Positions 13,138 through 25,210 of a stretch of 64,000 nt of DNA are shown piece after piece. A program made the translations under genes and the position numbers. The DNA is taken from the NCBI RefSeq assembly GCF_001649575.2, contig NC_051440.1:24042476-24106475 (forward strand), in the 5' to 3' direction. The notes under the pieces were generated by a model. The model was not told the DNA's origin. It made no database searches and saw only the letters and a list, made by a program, of their open reading frames with translations. The DNA is from Kryptolebias marmoratus. Its lineage: Eukaryota; Chordata; Actinopteri; Cyprinodontiformes; Rivulidae. Within the stretch, counting starts at the first letter, position 1. Each line of letters begins with the position of its first letter.

Positions 13138-16100
13138 CTGAGTGGAAGAAGGAAGAAAGAGACAGGGAGGGAGGGAGACATTATATCAGTGAGCCCACCC
13201 GTGTGTAGACTAAAAAAAAAAAAATTAAAAGTGATATCTGTGGTGCTGTGCTTTCTCTTACGTCAGTGTTTAAAAAAAAACTGTGCAGAAATGTGCAAAA
13301 GTTAGTGAGAAGCTTGGAACTGTTGCTCAATTTGTGTTTTTCACAAAAGTATTTATAGATATACTCTTAAAGTATTAATTGTCCAGTAGTTGATGGCTTC
13401 AGCTTGGCAAAATAACCATTTGACAGAAATTAATCTGTTTATAATCACTTAATTTGGGTTAATTTTACAACACAGTGCTTAGCAGACAAAAGCTCAAGTT
13501 CCTAAATTGCCAAAATAAAATAATTTATATATGGTCCACCTGTAAACACCAGTAACAGACCATTAATTATGATTACCTTGTCCAAGGGGAACTTGTTGCG
13601 CCCCAGTGAGGTCAAGGTGATCTTGTGGGAGCCGACCAGACAGAAGTTACTGGAGCGACGAGCGTTGGCAGAAGAGGAGCCTGAAAGACGAAGAAGTGCA
13701 GACTGATAACTCATGACAAGACGAGAGGTAACGGAGTCTACGGATCAGCAGAAATTAAAGATTTATGATACTGACTAAAAGAAAATGCACTTACATGTCA
13801 AGGTGTTACTGGATTTCTGTCAAAAACGTAAGAAACCGTTAGGGTGGTCCAGAAAGAAAAGCCATTTATTTTGATTTTTAGGCAGAAAATAAAACTGAAT
13901 ACTCACTGTGATGGTATTCAGAAGCTTTCTTGGTGTGACCTGAATATGTCAAGAGACAGTATTACATTACTCTGTTTTATAAAAAACACTCACTGAGTTT
14001 TTAATTTCCAAAGAGAAATAAATAAATATATATATTTTTTAAAAACACCACTTACACGTGACTTGGAGGAAGCCCGGTCTGTGGTGCTGCTGCTGCTGCT
14101 CCCCGAGGTGTGAGACTAAATGGAACAAAAAGAGAAAATAATACAATTCAAACAAACCCAGACTCAAAAATGAAATTTAGTCTGAGCTGTTTATAACTAA
14201 AAGGAGCTTCTATGAACCTTAAAGGTGCGGAAAAAATGTAGAGAAACAGTGGATCACTTAAAAATATTGTTTTATAAAAAGACAGTTTGTTTTGTTCAAT
14301 TTGTTACAAGCTTGAAGATAAAATTAATCTTTCTGGACATATTTTGTGTTTTTTATACCAGTTTATATGAAGAACGTCCACAGGAACCGTACAGCACTTT
14401 TTGTCTTTGTAAACTTAAACTAAGAGGCCGAATTCACAGCAGATTTTTTGACTTGAAAGCGTAGATAAACCACAGGGGTGTTAATGAGAGCTGCACCGGT
14501 TTCTGCAGCTGTGCATGCTGGGTATCTGTGGAAGAATCAAACGAGTTGGACTTCCTCTAACCGAAATGCAGAATACACTTCAGTTTTCATTGCTCTTTTA
14601 AGTCAAAATGTGCCAGGCAGTAATGTAACACATTTTCTGTGCCATTGACCCAAGTGATGTACATTAAAATATGAAATAAGAAACTAAAGCAGCACAAAAA
14701 AAGACAAAAAGATTTTAAACTGACTGAACTGTCAATATGTAGTTCAGCAATACAGTTCTCCATTTTTTTACAGAAAGAGATTAGAAACTATTAAAAAGTA
14801 AATTACCATTGATAACTTGCAACCAAATCAAGATTCTACATTTTTACCTAAACTCATAGCTACTAAAAACCAATCACAATTATTTTGTCTTACCATGCTG
14901 TAGACTTCCACATCAATCTCAAAAGAGGAGCGAATATCCTTCCTGAAAAGTGATGAAAACAGAAAAATAAACATATGATATGAACATTTAACAGCCAAAC
15001 AAAGGAAAAGCTAAATCTGATTTTAGTCTCAGCATGTAACTACAGGAAAACAAACAGAACAATGTCAGCAGAGCTGATGAATTGTTGCTTACATTGTGAC
15101 AGATGTTGGGAAGGAGATGGCATCTCCATTTTGAGCATCAGCTGCTGTGGCCAGCGGCGTGGCAATGATGTTGCACGGGCCGTAGCGAATCAGAACAAAG
15201 AAGTAGTGGCTTGGCCGACCTAAACGGGTACATAAAGCAAATACAGTTTAAATGTGCACTTCAATCAGCATATTTGTTTAATTCGTCCCCGATTTTTAAA
15301 CCCGAAATCTGTTCAAGTACCCGTGCGGTTCTGCGATGTGCAGACAAATTCCACCTTCAGAGGCAGCTGGATGTTTGTGATGCTGAGCGTCCCTCTGCAG
15401 GGCTGCTGGGAAATGTACTCCGTGTCCTTCTTTGTTGCTTCTTCAGACTCCGAGCTCCTCTCCTCTCTCAGCCTGGCCACCTCTGCCAGCAGGGCGGAGC
15501 GTTTCTCACCTAAAACAAGCAGTTAAATCAAAATATTTGAAATCCCCCATCCTGAACAAGCATGGAGGCGACAGAGAAGGAATGACTCCCTTTTAACAGG
15601 AAGAAACCTGCAGCAGAACCAGGCTCGGGATGGATAGCTGACTGGAGAACAGGAAAGAAAACTGGGCCAGGAGTCTCCTCAGGTTCTGTGCTAGCAGAAT
15701 TTATCAATAATGTACCAAAAAACAACAAAGCCCCACTATAAATATGCTTTGAAATATATAAACTGTAGCTTTGATTGGTTCCAGACTTTGGGAAGGCTGG
15801 TTTAATCCTGTTTGTGTAACCTTAAAAACAGCTAACACTGCCCTGCCCTTTGCCAAAGCAAAAGCAAAATATTTTTATTTTTTATTAACAAGAATACTCA
15901 AAAACTTGAAGTGTTTTTTAAGTGTTTGGGGAAGTGTTTTAACTTGGGGAAAAACAAACTATCTTTGCTTTAGTGTGTATGATCACTTGTGTTGAAACTT
16001 AAAAACAGCATGAGCCTTTTAGAGAAATATTGAAAGATTTCTTTTTTCCCCTCAAGCATTTTGATGTTTTTCTGCCAGCAATAACTAAAGTTAGAACTTC

Positions 16101-19100
16101 TTACAAGACAACATTTCTTATGTTAAATAAATTATGCATTAATGCCATTGTTCTTATTTTCTAACTCAAATGAGACCGTTTAAAGTCACCAACAGTTGCT
16201 AAGCTGATAAAGAAAGAGATTTTTTTTTTAAATCAGTGGAGACGGTTTATGACCCAATTGTGTTCTTACAGGAGACAAGCAGCAGTTTCTCAGCTTCAGC
16301 CTCCTCCAGCGAGCCTCGCCCGTGTTCCTCGTCAGTACAGCAGCTCAGAGCTTGTAGCGTCTGGTTGATCACAGTCTGCAGTTTTGATGCTTCTTCATTA
16401 AGAGCCTGGAAAAACAAAAACACCCATCATCATCATAGGAAGGTGAACGCTGAGAAAAGGTTCAGTGAAAGCTTTTGTCAGGGTTTATGCCGATTTCTCC
16501 AAATTTCACATGTAAAATCTCTGTTTTTCAGACGTTCTCCAGGAAGTGTAGAAACCCTGGTTAGAGTACAGTTTCCATTTTAACCTAATTGGACAAAAGA
16601 TGATCAAGATACCGAGACTTTGCCATTAACTTTACTAAACTGATCTGCTGTGAAATTAAATTCATTCCCCCAAAACTTGAACCGATTCTCACCGCAATTC
16701 TCTCCTTGGTGTTGACTGATGGTTGAGGTTTGGTCTGCCCTGGAGTCTGTCTCTGAACAGCAGGAGTGACGCTCTGAACGGTCGGCAGCTTACTCTGTCT
16801 TTGTGTGCGGTACGCATCAATACTGTCAAACAGAACAGATATCAAGTCACTTCATGATGCAGAAAGAACGCAGAAACTGAGATATTTTAAGTATTTACGC
16901 GGCACCCTAACCTTCTGCTGATATCTGCATCAATAAACATACAAGTCAACTGTGCAAAACTAGATAATACTGGAGAAAGTTCTTTTTTTTTTTTTTAGAT
17001 TATTATATAATTTGAATGTAATCAGTACTTAACTGGTAACATGAGGTTATTTTGTAGATGAAGTGATAAACAATATGGCAAAAATGACTAAGAGTAACAT
17101 CCTCATAAAGCTGTAAAAATAAAGAGTCAAAGTTTTTTAAGACATGCAAACAGTTAATTATGAGAACTAAAATCTAAGGCATTATTTACATAAATACAGT
17201 AACTATCATGGCATAAATATAGGATGCAAAAAATATTACTTTCTGGATAATCTGTCAGATTTTAAAGCTGCACAGCCCCACCTGCTGGTGCAGAAACACA
17301 GACTTCTTTATTTTCAGTCAGATTTGTTAGTTGGTTTTCTTTCCAATAGAGTTAAAATTAAGAGCTAACAAACATTTCTAGGATGCTTTGTCATTCTTGT
17401 AATTGCATGGTCCTGAAGTCAACTGGACAATATTTAGTGTGAAGAAACTTTTATAGAGGTTAATGTGGAAAAAATAAAATAATTGTCACCATTTCACCTG
17501 GCTGAACTGTACAATAAATGCCCAAGTTGTAAAAATTGGGAAGAAAATTCAGCAATCCAATTATACTGTTTCAAAACATGTTTTTTCTTTCACTGGTTTG
17601 AACCCTTTACTTTCTTCCTAATAAGTTAAAAATAAGGATTAACATTGCCTTTGCTACCTGTACAGAGGAGCAGATTCAGCAGGAGGGGCGCTGCTTTCTT
17701 CTGGGGTCAGGAGAAAAGATGGAGGATCAGACTTCTGCGTTGCTGCCAGTCGCTGTTGGAAGATGCCACAGACACTGATATTACAAAACCATTTATCGAA
17801 ACATAAACAGGAAACAGTTTCTTTGTTTCTAAATGGTTCTTTTAAAGTTCTCACCAGAGGGGTGACCGCAGCCTCAACAGACTTGCTGAGAGGAGAGAGG
17901 ATGCCACTTGCAGGAAACGTGAGCAGATCATCTCCGATGCTGTCAAGGTTTCTGCTGTCATCACGCTCCTCGTCCTCCTTTTCACACCTCTCCTTCTCTC
18001 CATCTGGGTCCATCTTGTTCTTGACCCCAGAGCAAACACCGATACCACTATCATGGTCTTCATCAAGTTGGTCCTTTTCTTCTCCAGCATATTCCAGCAC
18101 GTCCTCGAACATCTTGTCAATTATTTCAGATGTGTTGGTCTCATCGTGGGAGCTTAATCCAGCATCTGCGGGAAGAAATTTTAACACCAAATCAAATCTC
18201 TTTCTGGACAAGCTATGACAACAAAAATGAAATTCTTTCAAGAGCAACTAATTCCCATAACTTCAAGTTTATTTGTAGAATACCAACACTGTGCTTGTAA
18301 TCTTGTGTCATTTGCTGCATAATTCTGTAACAACGTAGTAGGAAATTATAAGGAATTATAGTAAGGAATTATAAGAGTTTAAAAGAAATAAAGAAGGAAG
18401 TAAAACAGACAGAAGTGGATTAAGGCCACGGTGGAGAAAATAAAAAAAATTCCCAGAATTTTGACGGTTTCTCAGACTTCTGAAGGGAAAGTTTTTATTG
18501 TGGCACCGTGGCCTTAATCGTTCTTCTGTAAAAACAAAATCGAAACACCCCTTGTGTGTTTAATTGAGCACAATAAAGTGAGCCCAGTGTATTACCATCT
18601 CACCAATACAGTGCTTCATCCCTGTGTTCTGCTGTTGTTAAAGCCCGAGTGCTCATAAATCAGGCTGGTCTCACCTGACAGACTCGTCTCTGTCTTGGAC
18701 TCCATTGATGTTTCGCTCTCAGTCAGAGTTGAGCTATTGATCAGCTCGGGCTCCAGGATAAAAGTGACTTTCCTTGAGCTTTCTGCTTTGTGAGTTTCTG
18801 CTGTCAGCTCGTCTACAACATCCTGCCTTCCCTCTGCTGAATCGGTTTCCATCTCAGGTGAGGCCGACGCCTGGATCTCTGTCGAACCTTGAGCTTCATC
18901 GCTTTCATAAATCTGAGGTTTTACTGAGGCCTGAGCTACATCTTCAGCATTTCTCCCATGGTCTGCGTTCCCTGATTGTGTTTCTTCTAAAGCTTGAGCT
19001 TCATGTTTTACACCGACTGCTTGGCTCTTCTGTGATTGTTGAAATGCATCATCGTTTTGGGGGAGCATTTCTTCACAGCAGCCTTCGGAGAATTCTATTT

Positions 19101-21926
19101 TTCCCTGATTACTGTTTAAATCAGATTTCTCTTTCACAGTATTGTCTGCACTACTTCCCATTTCAAGTTTCTCTTTCTCAGATTTATGTCTCTCAGCTTC
19201 CTGCTGTTTGGGAGTCAAACTAAATTCTGCATCCTGAATATCAGTAGGTTTATGATCAATGGTAGAGCCGTCTCCCTTCTCCTCATCCTCTCTGGGTGAT
19301 TCTAATCCCCTTTCCTCTTGCTTTCCCCCTGCTGTGACAAACTCTTCAGCCCTGCATTGAGGATATCTCCAAATCCTTAATTCCTCATCAGTTGAAGGCT
19401 CAATCAACTCTTCACCATACGAAGAATTTTCCATTGTTTCATCTTCATCAAAAGTAAACCCCTCAGACCTGTCCACTTCAGTTACTTTAGAAACCTCACG
19501 TCTGTCCTTCACGTTTGACTCGTCTAGAAGACTTGACTGGAAGATATTTTGCTCATCAGCTCTGTGCAGCTCAGACAAACTGTGCTCCTCATTGAAAGAC
19601 AACTCTAACACAGTCTGGGCCTCTGGCTGCTGGGAGCCTGGCTGCTCTTTTTTATTCATAGCTGCAGACTTGTGCTCGTTCTTATTCTCATCTTCCTCAC
19701 CGTGATGAGGTTTCTGTCCTTCACCGAAGAGTTCAAACTCAGATGCAGCAGGAGCTCCTGGGGACGTCCCTTCACCTGTTGAGACACAAATCCAGAATCT
19801 TATCACTTCAGAGCATTATCTATTAAAAGTATACATTGGAGGCTGTAAAATGAGATTTAAAATGTAGACTTTTAACCCCCCCAATACAGTTTACTTTTGC
19901 ATGTCTCATCTCCAATACTGCCCTCATAAATTGTTTCTAATTTTTATACTGAAACTAATAAAGTCTTGCTTACTTGAGGGAAGGCTTAACATAATGTCAG
20001 TAGTCTTACCCAATATATTTACAGATTTCTCTGCAGCTGATGCAAGAGTTTCAGTGAAACTCCCATCTTTCATCTCAGCATCACCATGAACCTGCTGGAA
20101 TATAAACAATGTCAGCATCAGGATGTAAAAATGCAACAAAGATGTTTATGTGGATTCCTTAAAATTACAAAAATAGGTGATCATTTTAAAATAACCACAA
20201 TTGTGATTACAATTTTATATGAATATGAACAGTCTCTTAAGTGCAAGAAACATCATTATAAACAGAAAATATAAAGCAACCACTGTTTTATATGAAACTA
20301 TTAAGAGGCTAAAATTGTGCTGCATAGAACAGAAAATCGCTCTAAACTGATAATTCGGTATGTGATGTAAAGCACTAAAATAACAGTCATTTTTAAAGAG
20401 ATGGGGGAAAATGAATGACTCAAATGTAAAAAATACGTGAAATTACATCTTTCTCACTTCAGTGAATTTCCCCTACAACCACAACACATTCTAAAAAAAA
20501 AAAAAAAAAGGTGCAAGACGTTAGAAGTGAACCGCATTCCTTAAAAGGGTTTAGATGAAAATATGTCCGACTGCAGCATCAAGTTGGGTCACATTGAAGA
20601 AAAACATCTAAATCACCAGTCAGTGCCTTTTTTAATTTTCACCCCCAAATCACAAACTCACATCCCAGAGCTGCGTGGGAGGCCAACAAAATTTCCTTTT
20701 AGATTTAAGAACCGACGAGGAGTCAGCGGGGGTCCTTTCCTGCTAACGTTTATATAAAGTAGCATGACAGAATATTACCAAACAAAATAAAAAATAAATA
20801 AAGCCCAACTGTTATTTATACTGGAAAGAATTGACTTGAAAACTACAACACAATGTTAATCATTGTATTTAATTAAGTGCTTCAAAACAGCTCAACCACA
20901 TTCAAAATAATTTTTTTAAATTTATGAAAATCATTGAATTTGCATCATTATAACTAATGAACAATAACAAATATCATTAAGACAGTTAAAAATAAAAAGT
21001 AACAAACTCACATGAATCAACGAGGAATCGGAGTCGCTCCTTTTCAGCCAGGCATTCTCGCTGATTGGCTGGAAAGGCAGCTTGTTCAACTCCAGTTCTC
21101 GTTCCTGATCAGCAAAACAAAGTTTTGAAGTTCGAAAAGCCTTTGATGATAAAAGCTCATCAGACAGAACTGATAAGGACTGTTCTGTGACAGGCAGAAC
21201 CAGTGATAAGTGTATAATTTATTTACTTTTTTTAATACTGGGAAGCACTAAAGCAGATAAGTGATTAAAGCTGCAGAACCAACCTGTCGTATAAGGGAAG
21301 CCTGCTTAGAGCTGGGTGTTGTTGTGAGCTGGAGTTTCTGCTGAATCCCAGACACAAAGTCGGATCCGGGCCGTTGGCAGGGGTTGGCAGGACTTTGTAT
21401 CGGGGTGGGGCTGACCAGAGAGACAGGTGCCTTAAAGCGCTCCATTCGTTGATTAAACTCTTCTTTACCTGGAAGAAGCATCAGCGGTCGATATTATCCT
21501 ATTTGCTCAGAGGGCGGTGGCAGTTAAAACGCTAAATATTGACCAACATTAGGCTGATATTTGGCAGGACGTGCTTCATATTGGTCTGAAGACTAGAAGA
21601 AACACTTTACCACTTAGCTAAACAGAGTACAGATACAAAATACACATTCTGTGTTATTTCTGGGTTAGCTATACAAGACAGGGTTTAAAATCTATTGAAT
21701 CCACATTGTCAAAACAATTCATGCCACTTTAAAAACAAAAAACATACATTAAATACTCAAAAGTAAATAACTGTTTATCAAGATATAGTGTGGCATGATG
21801 TTGAATACTCGTATGTGTGAGTGTGTGTGCTTTTTTTCCATCCTCACCAAGGAAATGCTCTTTGACACCCTTGTTGAGAAGCGATGGGCCTTCAGCTCCC
21901 GGATCAGAGAGGCAACGCTGACCTAC

Positions 21927-21958
<32 letters not shown>

Positions 21959-22717
21959 AGATTTTTTTTTTTTAATGTCTCAAACTGCAGTTTTTATCCA
22001 ATACCCAGACTCCTGTTTTGGTTTATGACAGATCCATAAACACTTTGAAAGGTAATATTACATTCTTATGCAGATTGCAGACCCGGCTTGACTTCAAACC
22101 AACACCGACCAGAAAAAGCGAACAAAACCCATAATAAATACAGATGCATTTATTATGGGTGTTGTGTTGACATGTTATTAGGTAAAACAAACTGAACTAA
22201 GGCAAGGTTTCTCTGCTAAACTCATTTTGAAAATGTCATAAGTTACTTTGGTGATTAGATCTAAGGCTATAATGTAAGAAGTGTTTGCTGAATATAGTGT
22301 TATAGTGATAGTTTGGTGGACAATTTAAATATTCCAACCTCAGCAGTAAAAAGAACTATTACCATCTCCTCTCTGGGTGAGCAGCTGAACTCGGGAACGG
22401 ACCGAGGGAATTATCGGCGTGTCTGCTTTTGTCTGGAGCTCAGCCAGGCGTCCAGATGTCGAAGGTTTGGGACTGTGATTCTCCTGACCAGCTGCTTCCA
22501 GACGGCGACGTTTCAGACCATCTTTTATCACTGAATCAACAAATGGAAACGTTGATGTAAACATCAGCACAGTGCCTTCATAAAGATCTGATTCTTCACA
22601 TTCCTGTAAATTTCGACACAAACCTGATGCTGAGACAATATTGTCTTCTGAATCTGACAGAGGTTCTCTCTGCCTTTTCAAGCTGCCATTGCCACCATTT
22701 TCTTCTCCAGCTTCCAT
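10798..22717 (-). CDS. anln: Anillin, actin- and septin-binding cytokinesis scaffold
   Basis: I joined 22 coding exons with consistent phases (3699 nt, about 1232 residues): 22717-22363, 21922-21848, 21468-21284, 21104-21012, 20091-20010, 19775-18675, 18165-17855, 17752-17658, 16822-16693, 16405-16270, 15509-15321, 15219-15093, 14942-14894, 14115-14056, 13939-13907, 13816-13795, 13680-13577, 13137-13084, 12584-12498, 12163-12056, 11972-11827 and 10954-10798. The start follows a non-coding first exon. The N-terminus holds a basic [11 protein letters not shown] motif. One 1101-nt exon codes an acidic, low-complexity middle region ending near [14 protein letters not shown]. Residues about 767-1075 form the anillin homology domain and about 1085-1215 the PH domain. 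In the anillin family these bind RhoA, septins and phosphoinositides, while the N-terminal half binds F-actin and myosin. Human anillin is 1124 residues. A fish paralogue (anln2-type) cannot be excluded, especially as the usual MDPF-type N-terminus is absent. Confidence 0.93.
11323..11710 (+). mobile_element. LINE (L2-like) 3' end inside older repeat fragments, in an anln intron
   Basis: From 11403 to 11498 the plus strand reads [20 protein letters not shown], then [11 protein letters not shown] and a stop. This is the typical C-terminus of L2/CR1-type LINE reverse transcriptases. A 3' untranslated region follows and ends in 'tttgattgattgatt' at about 11648-11662, the tandem tail usual for such LINEs. 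On the left, 11323-11380 matches the common fish repeat 'ccagtcctggtcctggaggg...gcatgttttaga'. On the right, 11663-11710 looks like a reversed piece of the same family. The element lies in the last intron of anillin, in the opposite orientation to the gene. Confidence 0.75.
13577..16822 (-). CDS. anln: Anillin homology domain (AHD) exons of anln
   Basis: Nine exons from 16822 to 13577 encode the RhoA-binding AHD. Diagnostic stretches are [14 protein letters not shown] at its start, [19 protein letters not shown] with AEAEKLLL, then [70 protein letters not shown] and [18 protein letters not shown]. They line up in order with vertebrate anillin. A serine-rich insert (five AGC codons in a row, near 14085-14099) sits between VEVYS and VTPRKLL. 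The short exons 14115-14056 and 13939-13907 have lengths divisible by three and could be skipped without a frameshift. Confidence 0.9.
18408..18529. mobile_element. Short terminal-inverted-repeat element (MITE-like) in an anln intron
   Basis: A perfect 15-bp inverted repeat, attaaggccacggtg at 18419-18433 and its complement at 18504-18518, encloses 70 bp. The match continues imperfectly outward to 'acagaag' at about 18408 and 'cttctgt' at about 18529. The size and structure fit a miniature inverted-repeat element. It lies in the intron between the large acidic exon and the following exon. I do not recognise the family. Confidence 0.6.
21928..21957 (+). repeat. Poly(A)30, read as poly(T) next to the anln exon 3 acceptor
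   Basis: Thirty uninterrupted A residues lie on the plus strand. On the coding (minus) strand this is T30 followed by GGTAG, which is the acceptor of the exon starting at 21922. The homopolymer therefore serves as the polypyrimidine tract. Confidence 0.95.
22121..22169. repeat. Imperfect palindrome (hairpin) in anln intron
   Basis: The arms 'cccataataaat' (22128-22139) and 'atttattatggg' (22148-22159) are perfect complements separated by 8 bases. Imperfect pairing extends outward to 'aacaaaa' and 'tgttgtgtt'. It may be a small transposon relic or a structured intronic hairpin. Confidence 0.55.
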
Positions 22718-22723
22718 ATTGAA

Positions 22724-23975
22724 CTGCAAACAAAGACAGCTCAAAGTCAAATGGACTGTCACAGACTACACTATTAATAGGTGATTGTCTTTAGTAACAG
22801 GTTTATAAACAGAAAGCAAAACTGACAAGTTGACTTGTTTTTTACGTCATCTTGTTAGATGTGTCTTCTACTGTGGATTTTATATATTTGCCATGTGAAA
22901 GTTTTATTTAAAAAAAAAGGCTTTAAACAGACAAATAATTATCCTTCTTTTGTTTACACATTATATGCTCAAATCACCTCAGATGACTCCTCAGTGCAAA
23001 GGAAGTGGCTCTACACTGGTGGGGAAATAAACTTGTAAAGATATTAAATAGATTTTGGGGGGGTTTGTGTTCTTATATCAATATCCAAGAAATGTCCATT
23101 AATTAATTTTACTTCATTTTAGATAAGTTAAATAAATTTGTAGAGGGTTTATATTAACTTAATGTGATATTTTGTACCTTAAAATTTTGTAAACCCCAAT
23201 TTTAACAGGTCACCCATTAATGAGAGGGGAAAATAAGGTCAGATTTTTACCAAATAGGCACAAACGAAAGAAAAGTCAAGTTAGTTACAACAAATAGTAC
23301 CTTTTCAAGAACCACTGCTCAAAAAAATTAAAAACCCTGATATTTTCTAACATAGGTTTACAGCATCGTCATTAGAAATACTTCTTTATACTAATTTCTA
23401 CAGTTAATAGCCTTGATGACACCATCTGTTGTGTGTTTTACACACTATAATGTGTTTATTTTGCGAATGGACCAATTTTAACTGAGATATCTGATATTAT
23501 CTGACATTATAAAGCTGTTTAACCATTTCATTGGTCTTTCATGCAAGAGGAAAATCCTTAAAAGCGTGAAATAAAATATAAAAGTCACTTTTCTAAAAAC
23601 TAGTAAATAAGCAACAAACATCAGATTAGTTTAGCAAATAAAAGGAGGTGACAACGCCCAGTTTAGGTAATTTCAAATTAGGACAGGTAGCGAGTTATGC
23701 TAGCTAAGCTAGCTGTCAGTAAAGTAAACAACAAACAAACAACCGAGCAGTAGTTTATTAAACATGCTGACTTTTATTCACGATGAGGACAATTTACTGC
23801 TTTATGGAACTTAAATAGGACAGCTCCATGTTTTTATTTTTATATACGAAGTACTAGTACTAACCTGGAGCTTTCTGTCTAGTTTTTCTGCAGTTTTAGA
23901 GTTAGCATCACGAGGTAGCTGCAGCTAGCTTAAATTTATCGACACGTAATTAAAAAAGAAATGTTACTTTCTTAC
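22724..23975 (-). other. anln: First intron of anln
   Basis: The donor (CAG|GTAAGAAAG, read on the minus strand, at 23975) and acceptor (TTTGTTTGCAG at 22724) bound a 1.25-kb intron that separates the non-coding first exon from the exon with the start codon. I see no coding sequence in it. It holds several 'gctagct' repeats near 23698-23715. Confidence 0.65.
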
Positions 23976-24140
23976 CTGAAAAGATATCTGTAGGAAAATA
24001 CAACTTTAAAACGAATAAATAGTTACAGAAGAAGGGTGAAATAATAGAAGAAAACTTCTTGTTGTCACCGTTTACTGGACTCCTCCTTCAACTTTGAATT
24101 TCAGCGGGCCTTCTGACGTCAGCGGAAATGCGTCATTCTT
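23976..24140 (-). promoter_or_regulatory. anln: Non-coding first exon and core promoter of anln
   Basis: The first exon ends at a strong donor at 23976 and contains no ATG, so translation starts in exon 2. Just upstream is a short GC-richer block. It holds a perfect CRE palindrome tgacgtca (24114-24121), a tttgaa motif (24093-24098, reverse orientation to the gene) resembling a cell-cycle homology region, and an E2F-like ggaaatgcg/gcggaaat at 24122-24131. Such motifs are common in cell-cycle genes expressed in G2/M, which fits anillin. The exact transcription start is not visible; it probably lies between 24050 and 24110. Confidence 0.5.
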
Positions 24141-25127
24141 CTTCCCACTTTACCGTAATACGCTGATCGCTGTTCATAAAATCTGAACTAGCCCGAAAAA
24201 TACTTTTATTCACGATAAGATTGCTGATCTAAGATCAGTCACTGAGCAACATCGTATTTCACCGAGGGCTGCAGGACATTAAAATCTGATCCCAAGTTTG
24301 AAAAAACAGGTTTTGTTTAAATAACCGTACTAAACAGAGTAAACACCCAAATAGATTATCACACTTTGTTGATTACAACTAGCTTCAATCAGTGTATGTT
24401 AAACTATTTTTATCCAATTTTAGGGATAGGATGCACATTTACTGAAGCAGATTATAGCATTTTTTTTCAGAATCAATATATAAAAAAATAAATAAGTGAA
24501 TCATTTTGCCATTTAGAGTCAAGAATAGAGTGTCTCCACTGTATGCTTACAAACTGTTGAAACTGGTTGGTTAGATGATTTGAACTTCTACAAACCATCC
24601 ATCCATCCATCCATCCATCCATCCATCCATCCAAGTGGAACAAAAATGTCTCACTGTAAGATTTTGAAATCAACATACTAAAAACTCTTTTGGTATTTTG
24701 AAAGTAAAACAATTTTTTCACTGAAAAATACAGATTTATACCTGCTGTTGTTTAAATTTTCTTTGAACAACGAGACAAAGATTTGCTGACACATGCACAG
24801 AAATGATGAGTATGTCATAGTGTCAGTGAGCTTAGGTTTCTGAAGTTATCCTACACAATCTGCGATAAGATCTTTTAAGCACAGTTGTTTCTAATTTTAG
24901 ATGGTAACAAATACGCATTGAGAGAGGAACTGAATCATGGTTTACCAAATACGTGTTTTACCCCTGAGGGAGAAAAGTTTTCTGTTTATATATATACATA
25001 ACGCCACAGTCATCGAAACTGAACTCTTTATGTGTCATTAGACCTTTCTTAGAATCCCGCAACCTTTACAAACAGGCATAGGCAAAAAAGGAACAGTGAC
25101 TCATATAATACCTCAGACTTCTTCTTC
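24141..25127. repeat. Intergenic DNA with an (ATCC)n microsatellite
   Basis: A nine-unit ATCC tetranucleotide array lies at 24596-24632. The rest of this stretch upstream of anillin shows no coding or RNA feature that I can support. Confidence 0.7.
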
Positions 25128-25210
25128 CTAATCCTCCTGTGGCCTTCAGGTCAAATTGACGAGAAGTTACAAGGGCTTCTCTACCTCTTTGAGGGCTTCA
25201 GGAGGGTTAA
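25128..25210 (+). mobile_element. Short piggyBac-like MITE, copy 1
   Basis: The element reads ctaa-tcctcctgtggccttca at the left and ends gggcttcaggagg-gttaa at the right, so the ends are inverted repeats next to TTAA-like sites. The reverse complement of the copy at 26858-26957 matches it along most of its length, including 'cctgtggcctt', 'aattgac', 'aagggcttct' and 'cttcaggagggttaa'. TTAA target sites and termini starting CCCT suggest the piggyBac superfamily. It is non-coding. Confidence 0.65.

Noticed and set aside
17763..18218. A 151-codon plus-strand open frame
   Set aside because: It is the antisense shadow of an acidic anillin exon.
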